Part shown: piece after piece, positions 10,130-20,830 of the stretch
Layout of the letters: each line of letters opens with the position of its first letter
How positions within the stretch are numbered: the first letter of the stretch is position 1
NCBI GenBank assembly: GCA_000310025.1
Contig: FN648623.1
Location: 39,716 to 103,715, forward strand
Direction of reading: 5' to 3'
Source: Ectocarpus siliculosus
Taxonomy: Eukaryota > Sar > Phaeophyceae > Ectocarpales > Ectocarpaceae
Length of the DNA: 64,000 bases
Program-made: the position numbers and the translations under genes
Notes under the pieces: generated by a model
What the model was told of the DNA's origin: nothing
The model's database searches: none
What the model saw: the letters and a program-made list of their open reading frames with translations, nothing else

Positions 10130-11398
10130 TCAGGAGTTGGCACCTGCTGCTCCGTGTGGCCTGTAGTTGTTGCTGTAACGGGCGACTACGGGGCGTGGTG
10201 CAGCGGGGGCAGGGGCGGGTGCGGGGGCAGGGGCAAGGGCGGTCGCGGGTGCGGGGGCCCGGACTGGCGCTATGGGCGGCGGACCGGGGGGGGCGACGCT
10301 GGGGTGAACCTGTACGTGGTTGAGGGCGCAATGCGGGCGGGTGCACTTTTGTCCTTTCCAGTGGGAGTGACACGCGCGGTGGGGGGTTCCCCACGTGAGG
10401 AGGTCCTGCTGGAACGGGGACAGCGTCGCCACCGCGTGTTGGTTGGCGACGGGTGCTGCGGTTATCCGCGGGCGGGATGCTGTATGACCGCTCGTGGCGC
10501 TGCTCGCTGACGCTTTCCTCTTCTGTGGCTGCGGGAGCCCGGCCAGGCCGTTGTTCAGCTTTCCGACGATGGCGTTGGCGTTGCCTTCCGCGGTGAGGCC
10601 GCGCAGCCGCGAAAACGCAGGGGGGGGGACGGGTTGCACGTCGTCAGCCGCCGGCGGGGATATGTCGTGGTCGGCGCGGATCGCGGCGCCAAGGTCTGAG
10701 ATGTTCCCGAGATACTCGTTGATGTCGGTGTTGGTGTCGGTGATCAGGCGCGTCTTCACCGCTGCTTCTTGACCCATGATTTCCGCCGAATGAAGGCTGA
10801 GGTAGTCCCGGGCGTTGGACACAATGCGGCTGATCTCGGCTTTCAACTGTTGCCTGCGGCCGGTCGATGATTCGCCTGCGGCGTGTGTACCATGGTCCAA
10901 CACGGCGAAGAACGCTTTCGCGAACGTCTCGAGGTGAACGATGAAGTCGCGTGGCTGCGGGGTCCACCCGGTAGGGAGGGGTGGGGAGAACTTGGCGATA
11001 TGGACGTTGGCGATGGTCATCAACGAATCGATCATTTCGGCGTCGGGATAGGCCACTTTGCGGAGCAGCTGGGCAATTGCGTTCTTTGACAGCGTGGTGC
11101 CAACGAACCACCCACCGCGCAGCAGAAACAGCGTCGCCGCGGGCTCGTCTCCCCATGCCTTCGTGTCGCGGCGAAACCTCTCCTTTTGTACCTGGGTGTT
11201 AAGGCCCTGGTTTAACACGTTAATATTTGGGCCCAGAGCCTGTGCTTGCTGGGGCTGTAGCACGAGCTGGCCGCCTAGCGGGAGATTAATAGGCTGGGGC
11301 TGGCCTTGCTGCTGGAGGCCGGCAGGGGGGAGGTGGCCAGGCTGCTGCGGCTGCTGCTGATGCTGCTGTTGCTGGTGGAGCTGCTGCTGCTGGTGGTA

Positions 11399-11446
<48 letters not shown>

Positions 11447-11908
11447 GTACTGGGGGTGCTGCTGCTGCTGTTGCTGCATCCTGAGCTCCAGGTTGCCGAG
11501 TCGATCGCTTTGCTCTTTTAGGAGTACAGACATCTGCAGCAGTAGCTGGACTGGGTTGATGGGGGGAGGTGGGCCTCCCAGCCCGGCTGGCGCGGCTCCG
11601 CCCGCATTCTGGTCTCCTCCTGCTGCGGGGGGCGCGTTGTTGTTTCCCGCCGCCTGTTGGTTTCCCACCGCCCCTGCTGGCTGGTTTCCTGCTGCTACTG
11701 CCTGTCCGCCACCATGGGGAGCTGCCGCTGCTGCTCCTCCTCCGCCGCCGCTGCTCTGTTGTTGGTTAGCTGCGGGCGGTGGTCCGTTGGGAGGCGGCGG
11801 TGGTGGCGGTGGAGGTGGCGCTGGCTGCGCTGGCTGCGCTGGCTGCGCTGGCTGCAGCTGCTGGGGGGGACCCTGACCCTGCTGCTGCAGGTTGTTGCCG
11901 TTGTTCAT
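10130..11908 (-). CDS. Gag-like protein of the tyrosine-recombinase element
   Basis: A 592-residue ORF starts at the ATG at 11908 (MNNGNNLQQQ). The frame is also open upstream into the monomer array, but without an ATG. The N-terminal third is low complexity: Pro runs, Gly/Ala runs and a long Gln tract encoded by CTG-type repeats at 11345-11480. The central ~250 residues are non-repetitive and probably form the capsid-like part, with KERFRRDTKAWGDEPAATLF and LETFAKAFFAVLDHG. Near the C-terminus RACHSHWKGQKCTRPHCALNH gives a C-x8-C-x4-C-x3-H zinc knuckle, a plausible nucleic-acid-binding site. Assignment as Gag rests on its position 5' of pol and this knuckle. Confidence 0.75.
11345..11482. 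repeat. CTG/CAG-rich microsatellite encoding poly-Gln in Gag
   Basis: An imperfect run of CTG trinucleotides on the plus strand reads CAG/CAA on the minus strand within the gag-like ORF. The phase keeps Gln throughout, interrupted by His, Tyr and Leu codons. Confidence 0.95.
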
Positions 11909-12639
11909 CACTCTGGCGTGTCTAGGACCAAAATTCGATATAGTGTGTGGCGGCCGTGGTTGGTGCGCTTGTGTTGAAACAGCGCTACTTACCAGGGTTG
12001 TTGCCGTGGAGCGATTCACGCATGAATACAGAGCGGGTGAATGCCGGAACCACGCACATAAATAGTGTGTGGCGGCCGTGGTGGTGGGCTTGTTTTCGCA
12101 ACAGCGCTACTTACCAGGGTTGTTGCCTGTGTGGCGTTTCACGCATGAATACGGAGAGTACGAATGCCGGAACCACACACATAAATAGTGTGTGGCGGCC
12201 GTGGTTGGTGCGCTTGTTTTTGCAACAGCGCTACTTACCAGGGTTCGGTTGTTGCTTGCGTGGCGATTCACGCACGAATACAGAAAGTACGAACTCTGCA
12301 ACCACACACATAAATAGTGTGTGGCGGCCGTGTTTGGTGCGCTTGTTTTGAAACAGCGCTACTTACCAGGGTTGTTGCCTGTGTGGCGTTTCACGCATGA
12401 ATACAGAAGAGTATTAATGGCGGAACCACATACATGAGAAGTGTGTGGCGGCCGTGGTTGGTGGGCTTGTTTGTCAACAGCGCTACTTACCAGGGTTGTT
12501 TCCTGTGGGCAATTCACGCATGAATACAGAAGTGTGTGAATGCCGGAACCACACACATGAGAAGTGTGCGGCGGCCGTGGTTGGAGGGCTTGTTTGTCAA
12601 CAGCGCTTCCTTCTAGGGTTGTTGCCTGTGGGCGATTCA

Positions 12640-12955
12640 CGCATGAACATAGTTTTTTTGTCACTAGTTATAAAATCCTGGTCTCCGTTGGAAGCTACGC
12701 GCTGCAAAGTGCGTTGTTAGTAAACTTGATCGACTTAACAAGTCGCGAGGGAAGGGATTGCTGTACCCTTCTGGCGTTAAAAATATCTCAGGCAGGAACC
12801 GCAGGAGGGGGTCCAACCCCCCCTCCTAGGTGACCCCGGTTGGGTCTTCTATCTGGTAGAAGTGGAGGATAGGGGCCAGAGGGGCAGACGACAGAGTCCA
12901 ATGATGGGAGAAAAAAAAAAAAAAAGAGAGAGTGCAAATGCCGACACCAATATAC
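12640..12955. other. Non-repeat interruption in the 125-bp array
   Basis: About 315 bp without monomer motifs, including a small palindrome around GGAGGGGGTCCAACCCCCCCTCC and an A-rich tract near 12909. No gene is visible. Confidence 0.6.
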
Positions 12956-13799
12956 ACATGAATAGCGTGTGGCGGCCGGAGCTGGTGGACTTGTTTTTTC
13001 AACAAGCGCTACCTACGAGAGTTGCCGCTGGGGGTGATTCACGCATGAATACAGAGAAGGTAACTGCCGGAACCCCACGCATGAGTAGGGTGTGGCGGTC
13101 GGAGTTGGTGGACTTGTTTTGTTTTAACAAGTGGTACCTACGAGAGTTGTTGCCGTGGGGCGACTCACGCACAGGTACAGAGAGTACTGCCGGAACCATA
13201 CACATGGAAAGTGTGTGGCGGCCGAGGTCGTTGTACTTGTTTTTGTTTTCAACAAGCGCTACCTACGAGAGTTGTCGCCAGGGGCGATTCACGCACAGAT
13301 ATACAGAGTGTAACTGCCGGAACCACACGCATGAGTAGAGTGTGGCGGCCGGAGTTGGTGGACTTGTTTTCGCAACAGCGCTACGTACCTCCTCGAGCTG
13401 TCGCCTTGGGCGATTCACGCGGTCTGTTTATGCCGGAACCAAACACACCAATCGTGTTTGGCGGCCGTGGTTGGTGAGCTTGTCGTTTCTGCACATGGCT
13501 ATCTACCAGGGTTGTCGCGTGGGGCGATTCGCGCAGATCAGTTTCGCCGGAATGTAACACATCAACCGTATTTGGCGGCCGTGGTGGTGAGTTTTACGTT
13601 TGAGCGCTACTTAACGCCGGTTGTCGCATGGAGCGATTCACGCAGATTAGGTTATGCCGGGAGCAAACACATCAATCGTGTTTGGCGGCAGTGGCTGGTG
13701 AGCTTGGTTTCGAACAGTGTTACCTGCCAGGGTTGTCGCATGGGGCGATTCATGCGGATTTGTTTTGCTGGTACCGATCGTGGGTGACGGCCATGGTTG

Positions 13800-14480
13800 G
13801 CGAGCTTCTGCTACCTACCACACCCCGAAATTGACCGTGTACCAGGTAGGCTTCTATTTCTACTGCTACAGAGACGAGTATATTGCCGTCGGTAAGGGTT
13901 ATCGGTCGCTGGATTTCTCGCACTTTTGCCAAAGACCGAGCCTATTGACAGATGACGTGTGCAATCTATTGCAAATTGAAATGCTAATCAAATTTCACGA
14001 TAGACATCGTTGGCAACAACAGACTGCGAAGGCTTCCTTCCGGTAGACACTGCTAGCAGTATTAGAAGAAGAAGCCTTCGAACATGTTCTCGTGCAAGTG
14101 GATATATCCGTTACGACCTTGAGGACAGATTACCCAAATAGATATCGAGTATCGATGTTGCGTTTCGACATCTATCGGTAGCCCGCTCAAGAATATATTG
14201 CAGTAAACGATGTATATCGATGACATGTCATGAACCCATTGGCAATGGCTTCCGTGAGAACCGCTGAAAGTCTGGTGCTATGCACAATTCATATCAATAG
14301 GAACCATCGATCATCTGTTACGGTTGACAACAGATATCGACAAAAAAAATTGAATATTTTGTTGTCCTTGACAAGGGAGGTCGAAAGGAACTTTCAAAAT
14401 CTACTGTTTTTGACAATGGATATCGGGACAAACCTTTCAAAATCTATTGTCCCCGACAAGGGATGTCGATATTTGATGTT
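13800..14480. other. AT-richer interruption of the 125-bp array with its own short repeats
   Basis: Monomer motifs stop near 13800 and resume at about 14500. Inside, AGATATCGACA, TGGATATCGGGACA and GGGATGTCGATATT recur with CTTTCAAAATCTA about every 60-65 bp (14330-14475), a separate minor tandem repeat. No coding region is recognised. Confidence 0.6.
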
Positions 14481-16159
14481 GTCACTCGTGGTCCATTATA
14501 GCAACCTACCAGGGTTGTCGCATGAGGCGATTGTTCAGATCAGTTTATGCCGGGACCAAACACATCAATCGTGTTTGGCGGCCGTGGCTGGTGAACCTCA
14601 TTTTGGAACAGTGCTACTTGTCAGGGTTGTCACATCGGCCGATTCACGCAGATTTGTTCATGCCGGAACCAAGCACATATATCGTGTTTGGCGACCGTGG
14701 TTGGTAGCTTCTTGTTTCTGAACATGGTTATGTACCAGGGTCGTCGCATTGGGCGATTCACACAGATCAGTTTATGCCGGGACCAAACACATGACTCGTG
14801 TCTGGCGGTCGTGGTCGGTGAGCTTGATTCGGAACGGTGCTACGTGCGAGAATTGTCGCAGATTGACGCAGATTTGTCTATGCCGGCACCGGACGCATCA
14901 ATCGTGTTTGGCGGTCCAAGTCGGTGGGCTTCGTATTGACCAGTGCTAACTAGCAGGGTTGTCGCAATGGGCGATTCACGCAGGTATATTTCTGCTGGGA
15001 TCGTGGTTGGCGACCGTGGTTGGTAGGCTTGTTTTTCCGCAGCACAACATACCAGAGTGTCGCATCGTGCGGTCCACGAAGCCCATTTCTTTGCGGGGAC
15101 CAAAATATCACTTGTGCTTCGCGGCCATGAAGTTGGCGGCGTATCACAGATGTCGCTTTGCACGGTTCACGCAGCCATGAATGCATCACGAGGAAAAAAA
15201 GCTAAGTAGGCGACGGAACTAAACACGTCTACAATGTTTTGCAGATAGGGTGGGAGCGTTCGGTTTTCGAAGCGTTGCCAACTGCGATGGTCGCTTTTTG
15301 ACGATTCACGCAGTCTTACCATCCATACATATTGTGCGCGGTCAGTATCTGCCGGGACCAGACACATCAGTCGTGGCTGGCGGTGGTGTGGTAGTTGTTC
15401 AACGATGTTGCCTACCGAGGCCGTCGCATTCGTGTGATTCCCGGAGACATGTCGATCAGAACTTGGTTGCCAGTATCTGCGTAGACCACCCAATTTAACG
15501 TGTCCCAGTGGTTTTCTGCGAGTGGTGATGGAGTTCCGGTTGCGAAACGCTGTCTAATGCAGCCAGCGCATTCGCACAAATCCGGCAGTCATGGCAATCA
15601 AAATATGTTTTTCAACATTGCCACGGCGAATCACATGAATTTGTGATTGGCGACCATGGTTTGTAGGCTTGGTTTTGAACAGTGCTACGGTTGTCGCAGT
15701 GGGCGATTCACACGGATATATTATGCCGACAACCAAACACATCAGTCGTGAATAGTGGCCGTGGGTGTGCGCGTGTCCCTAGCAACAACAGTGCTTCCCG
15801 CGGTTGTCGCATTCGAGCGATTCTTACTATCCAGTAGAATCATGAACATGGTTGGATTTGTTAGTATCCGCCAGGACAAAACAACCAACATTTGTTGTTG
15901 GTTCTGTGGTAGGGCCGCCTGTTTCGTACAGCGGTGCCGTTCCTGCGGCCGCCGAGTTTGTGCGATTACGCGGTTGGTCATGTATATCGTGCAGATGATA
16001 TGTGATCGGTATGTTCCGGGGCGAAACACATCAATCGTATTTTGGGCGGCCTGGTTTGGGGGGGCTTATTTCAACAGCACTACCCACATTTACCACAGAG
16101 TCGGCATTCGTGCGATGCACGCACGAAATACTTTAATACCAATTTTCCCGCTATTCGCG

Positions 16160-17294
16160 TGGACGAAACACATCAACTCGGTTTCGTTTTGTTCCTGTTG
16201 CTTGTTGTGGAAGGGAGCGCTTGCACACTCGCAGACGGAGGTTGAATCGAGGTCACGCTTGGGCAGGGCGGCAGGACGCGGGCGGACCGGTGCGCGGGGA
16301 TGGCGACCGGCAACGCCAGGTGTTCCCTTTCAGAAGCCGTGACGGCGGGTATGTCCGCCGGGTGCCCCACGCCGCGACCACGCCGGGACCGTCTTCATGG
16401 GAGCCAGGGCTTACGCCCGCTCGGGGAGCAGCCAGGCGCCCGTGCTGTGCACGGTCTTCTCCGCGGAACGCAAACCGCTGCCCAGGGGTTCCGGTGGAAT
16501 CAAAAGGATCGCTATCGAAGGGGTCGCCGAGAGCTGAGTGAGTTGAAACACACGGCCGAATGAGGGCGGCCCGACGGCATTGCAATAAGGGCTGCAGCGA
16601 GATTTAAGGCCCAAGCGAACTCAGACCTGATGGACGACCTCATCGGGTCCTCAATCGCATAGCGGGGCAGCTGGTCGATGCGGCGGCGGTGTGCAGGAAG
16701 CCATCCGTATCACCGCCGGGTGCCGATTATTCCTGCCGTCGTTACGCCGGCGTGGTCGGGGCTCTCCTCGTACATCGCAACAGGCGATCCAAGAATCGGG
16801 ATGAGGTTAACGACCCATGATGGGGATACAGAGCTGATGGCGGAGCAGTTGCTCTGGCGGTGGCGTCGTTGTCATGTTGTGCAACATTGCCCGATGACGC
16901 GCCGGTAACATCGTGTCTTAATTACAGGTTGTGCAGTGCTAGTTCTGAAGTATGACCAAGCCCGCGGAGCTTCGAGGCAAATCGTTAAGAAATAGGGGTG
17001 AATCCCAGAAACTAATGCGTGCTGCACCATTTAGCTAAGGATTTGGGAATTTGCTGTATACGGCGGTTAGGGGCAACAAAAAATTGGAACGAGTATCCTA
17101 GAGGGCGGGCAGGTGAAATCAGAGGAATGTGTAGGAGCCGCCCACAGTAGAGGACTCGCGGGTGGTGTCCCGTTCGGTACGACATAGCGAGTCGGGAGGC
17201 AATCGGGGGAAAGCACGTTGTGCGGTAGGTAGGCAATAACAGGAGCTAATCCCACTGCACGAGTAGTGTCATGATGACCTCGATGTTGGCGAAG
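16160..17294. other. GC-rich unassigned sequence
   Basis: Base composition rises sharply after the array, with several short overlapping open frames on both strands in 16200-16600. None resembles a known domain or shows splice-consistent continuation. No repeat partner was found in the window. Confidence 0.4.
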
Positions 17295-18162
17295 AAAATG
17301 GTAGGGTACCATTTTGGGGACTTGGTCATCTGAGACTACTGTGTGCAGTAAGTTTGGTTCCCTCCACCGCAGGAGTTCCGTCCACCGCAGGAGAGAACAC
17401 CCTCAGTTTCTGTTTGGAGGGAAGAGAGAGACAGTAGTTATTGCGAGAGAGGCAGAGGCACGATAGAAAGGCCGCAGAAACGTGTCTGCGGGAGACGTGC
17501 TCTCTGCCAGTTTGGTATCTCTCTCTTCCCTCGGGCTTAAGAAACATATTAATAAATATATTCGAAAGAAAACAACAAAGGACAGGTTTGTTTAAGGCGT
17601 AGACAAAGGCGTAGACGAAACGAACCGAGGTTTATTGAAACATCTCGAACTCCCATACTGTTTATATTGGGGTACCCGGAACGTATTGCGTACTGCGGGG
17701 GCCCCTCGGTCGAGAGGAGGAGTCGCATGTGTTACCGTTCTGTTCAAGCCTTGTGTCCACAGAGTCTTAGCGTGCCAGGGAGAGAGTACCGCAGACACAA
17801 CTAGCGAGGTGGTCACATAGAAGGCTTCTAGTGGTATGCCAGCCTCTGGAGCTGACAGGAAGTGGAGTCTTTTCCCACCCACCCACCCCTTTTCTTTCGA
17901 AGGTGCGGGAAAGGAGAGGACTGACTCAAGTATCTGGTAGAACTTGTAGCTGTATGTGAGGCGAACAAAATGGTAGGGTACCATTTTGGGGACTTGGTCA
18001 CCTGAGACTACTGTGTGCAGTAAGTTTGGTCCCCTCTACCGCAGCAGAGAGCACCCTCAGTTGCTGTTCGGAGGGAAGAGAGAAAAAGTGTTTATTGGGA
18101 GAGAGGCAGAGGCACGATAGAAAGGCCGTGAAAACGCGTCTGCGGGAAACGAGCTCTCTGCC
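17295..18162. mobile_element. Small LTR-flanked (TRIM-like) element
   Basis: Direct repeats at 17295-17508 and 17967-18162 start with the perfect inverted motif AAAATGGTA-GGG-TACCATTTT and share GGGGACTTGGTCA, GAGGCAGAGGCACGATAGAA and CTCTCTGCC. The left copy has an extra ~18-bp CCGCAGGAG duplication. They enclose a ~460-bp interior containing the dispersed element also found at 3335-3640. Short LTRs around a non-coding interior fit a terminal-repeat retrotransposon in miniature. I did not identify a primer binding site or target-site duplication, and the repeats lack clear TG..CA ends. Confidence 0.55.
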
Positions 18163-19166
18163 TGTTTCTTTGACAACGGTGTTGTGATTGCCTCTGCATT
18201 ATCTCGCATGCGACGTGGGTATTATGTTCACTGTTCCTCGATGCTGCCTTGGACCATCTCTTGTCCGCAGAAACGTCGCCGAGCTCCGGGCATGACACTA
18301 AACGTGGCGTCCACAACGAGCGGGCGCTATTCAGTCCTCTTCCTCGATGAAAGTGACAAATCTCAGTCGATGTACGTCTACCTTCTCCAACATCAACGAG
18401 GGACATGAGTGCACGGCACCAAAAAAAGTGGAGGGACACGTGTTCAAGATATATCTGCAACGTATATCGGGCTTTCGTCTCGGAAGAAAATCGAAAGCAG
18501 CCGTGGAGGCGGGAATGATTGGTGTGTACACTTTGAACGGCGCCCTTTGCTTCAATATTTGAGGGTCTGATGTTCGGATGTTTCAGTACATTTGGAATTC
18601 CGCGGGCTCGGGATGAGAAGGAAGGACAGAGATCTCGACGATAGTAGACAAGATGTAGCATAGGAAGCAGAGCGTCAGAGGGAGTACGGCCAACTCAAGA
18701 TGGTCACAACATGACAGACATTTGGGTGGGCGTTTACATGGCAGAGAAGGGGGGCAGAGGGTGTAGAAATGCCGGAGGTATGGCCGCGATCGACTAAGGT
18801 GTGTTTCCCATTCGCCGCTCTCTATCTTGAGTATTCATGTCGGTCAGGGTGTCAACTAGACTAGAGACCGCCGGCAGGGCTATCTCGGAAATTGGTTGTA
18901 TCTGGCTCCGCTTTGTCAGAAGTGTAACAAGGGGTGTGTACCAATATTGGAGTTGTCTCTGCAGGTTCCTTTCATCCGTACGGGTGTAGGTTGACGTTGG
19001 AAGGGTGGTAGTGTTGAGTAGACGCGCAGGTGGAACTGACGGCAAGGAAGATCCCCTGGCTATCCCAGCTCGTGCTGCTACTTTTGGTGCAGGTTGTCGA
19101 TAGGACATCGCTCACAGTATTCTTGTCCATACATTGTATACATTCGGAAATCATGCGTCATAAGCG

Positions 19167-19845
19167 AGAGTAGCGGACAAGCGGGAAAAATGACCCGCCG
19201 CATCTTCAAGAAGCTTTTTTTGCTCCTTTGCCCGTGTCGCAACTTTGGTGTAGCGGTACTTCCTCGCCACCCACTCAACCAACAGCGATGAGAAAGGTAT
19301 GCGTCATGAGCTGTGCATATGGTTCGTCTTGTGTGATGGCTAATACAGACCAGGAGGCGGTAGGGCGCTCAGAAGTTGGGTTCGCAAAGTTGACAGTACA
19401 CGAAAAATGACCCAGCGCTGCTCGTCCAGGCTCTCTCAGCTTGTTTGCCAATTTATTTGCCGCACACAATCGGGTCGTCCACTTGGTCCAGCCGAATGAA
19501 AAAACAACGGCTACCGCCGGTGCTACCGACCCTGTACCAGCCATATGGCACACCTCGTGTGACCACCGTTAGGGTTTGCGGGGATCAACCGTGGAGAGAT
19601 TCAAGTTTGTAGGTAGGAGTCATGCGGTTGTGGCCAAAAAAAGATCACAGAAAAAGACAGCCCGGACTTACCCAAAACTGCCCCAGAAAAAGACAGGATG
19701 GGCTGTCCAAAACGGGTTGTCTTTTTTTGTTGGCCTTTTTTCCCTGAAAAAAGACGCCGTAAGAAGGCGTTCTGTGGCCAGTTGTCTTTTTTTGAGAAGG
19801 AAAAAAGAAAAAGACAGCTCCAAAAAAGAACCGTAAGAAATGGCC
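19167..19845. mobile_element. 679-bp insertion with 6-bp target-site duplication in copy P
   Basis: Copy Q gives the empty site, reading CATAAGCGGCAATTTTG in the matching orientation. Copy P reads CATAAGCG, then 679 bp, then CCTAAGCGTCAATTTTG, so TAAGCG is duplicated. The right part is rich in AAAAAGACAG and GTCTTTTTTT blocks arranged as overlapping inverted repeats (19640-19830). The termini AGAGTAGCGG and GAAATGGCC do not form obvious inverted repeats. There is no coding capacity for a transposase, so it is a non-autonomous insertion of unknown class. Confidence 0.75.
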
Positions 19846-19851
19846 TAAGCG

Positions 19852-20179
19852 TCAATTTTGAAAAGAAACTGCGGTTTTTCAACCCTGGAGTGGCGGAGTG
19901 AGTGCCGGTGGCGCGTAGATACGCCCGCCTGACCTGAGACCAAACGAGTACTACGAACAAAGGATATGCGTTCTCAGATGATGGCGCGGGCGCACAAAAC
20001 GTGACCGTGGCACGTAGACTTTTAGTCCCCATCCAAAATCCCGGTCCCGAACAAGCCACACTCTCGCTCTCAGTACGAGCTCTCACATAGAATGTATAAT
20101 CTACAGCAGTGTTGTCGCGTGCTACGTCTGGTACCGTAGGAGGTGTCCCTGTCCCAGTGGCGAGTGCGTTAGCCTCCAT
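19852..20179 (-). pseudogene. Conserved ORF of element P, cut by the 679-bp insertion
   Basis: From the ATG at 20179 the frame reads MEANALATGT, TPPTVPDVARD, GTKSLRATVTFCAP and SSENAYPLF, and continues to the insertion point. Copy Q (26459, plus strand) keeps the same frame with MEATVLATGT and GTKSPRTTVTVCAP but lacks about 18 residues. Conservation of frame in two diverged copies suggests the element once encoded a protein. I do not recognise a domain. Confidence 0.4.
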
Positions 20180-20211
20180 CCGAGCAGCAAAATTTCTGTA
20201 TGTAGGGGCTC

Positions 20212-20830
20212 AGTAAATGGCTCGAGACCGCCCCTGTTCCTTTTTCCTCCGGACACACAATACACCAGATCTGACTAATTGACTCAATTCGGCAAGCTGC
20301 CCACACACGTACGCCACATTGCCTTGGTCGACACTGTGCCCAGCCCCCAACTAGCCCCCCATTCTCCCAGCCATGCACACAATGAGGCACCTCGTGCTGC
20401 CATACTTGTAGGATTTGCCTCCTAAATACGAGGACCGGCCTTGGAGGGGGCCCTACGAACGAAACCGGGGTAGTATCAACACCCGAGGTTCTCTAGCAGT
20501 GAGCCGCACATACCAGACATCCAAACACACCCAACCAACATCAGGAACCGAAACGAATACTGTAGTTGACATGACACAAGGTACCACACTCCCTTTCGAC
20601 CCATTTTCGAAACCCGAATGCTCAACGACGAAGAGGATGCAAAAAAAATATCCGATGGGTGCATAACTTATCCGATACGTAGTCGGAAACCTCTCGACGA
20701 GACCGGCTTCCACGCCGCCTGTTGTTGGCGCTGTCAATTCTGTGGAGGACATCTGGCTATGAACATCGGTTCACAGGGCGTGCGACGAAACACCAGTTTC
20801 ACGGACGAATGGTTGGGACCTAAATCAGGC
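20212..20830. other. Short intergenic stretch 3' of the fucosyltransferase gene
   Basis: No exon, RNA gene or repeat was recognised. It lies downstream of the fucosyltransferase stop codon at 20831 and would hold its 3' untranslated region. Confidence 0.5.

Larger units (their letters stand above)
4849..11908 (-). mobile_element. DIRS/Ngaro-like tyrosine-recombinase retrotransposon
   Basis: Minus-strand order is gag-like ORF (11908-10130), pol with reverse transcriptase and RNase H (9797-6785), tyrosine recombinase (6809-5622), then split direct repeats (5573-4849). An RNase H of the SDAS / GDN / HIPGREN-AD type next to a tyrosine recombinase instead of a DDE integrase defines the DIRS superfamily. 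The split direct repeats argue for the Ngaro/PAT branch over classic DIRS1 with inverted repeats. I found no 5' partner (A1) of the 5027-5395 spacer, so the 5' boundary is open. The copy carries at least one nonsense codon and one frameshift in pol, so it is probably not autonomous. Confidence 0.9.
11935..16150. repeat. Degenerating array of ~125-bp monomers upstream of gag
   Basis: About 25 recognisable units have spacing of roughly 120-129 bp. Conserved landmarks per unit are GTGTGGCGGCCGTGGTTGGT, CAGCGCTACTTACCAGGGTTG, GCGATTCACGCATGAATAC and GCCGGAACCACACACA. Units at 11935-12640 are the most uniform; similarity falls steadily toward 16150. Two breaks interrupt it (about 12640-12955 and 13800-14480). 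On the element's strand each good unit contains CACACTATTTATGTGTG, which has a TATA-like core. The first unit abuts the gag start, so the array may be 5' untranslated/promoter monomers of the element, or a satellite into which the element inserted. Confidence 0.88.
18178..20211. repeat. Dispersed ~1.35-kb element, copy P (inverted copy Q at 26403-27876)
   Basis: After removing the 679-bp insert at 19167-19845, this sequence aligns along its length with the reverse complement of 26403-27876. Shared blocks include TGCCTTGGACCATCTCTTGT, GCCAACTCAAGATGGTCACA, GGACATCGCTCACA and GCCTCCATCCGAGCAGCAA. It contains a conserved minus-strand ORF (start at 20179). No terminal inverted repeats were recognised, so the element class is unknown. 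Confidence 0.85.

Noticed and set aside
11937-12019. N-terminal extension of the gag-like ORF into the monomer array
   Set aside because: The upstream open frame starts with GTG in the repeat; the first ATG at 11908 gives the non-repeat protein.
16200-16640. Possible GC-rich coding region or transfer from bacteria
   Set aside because: Several overlapping short frames on both strands, none with a recognisable motif; composition alone is not evidence.
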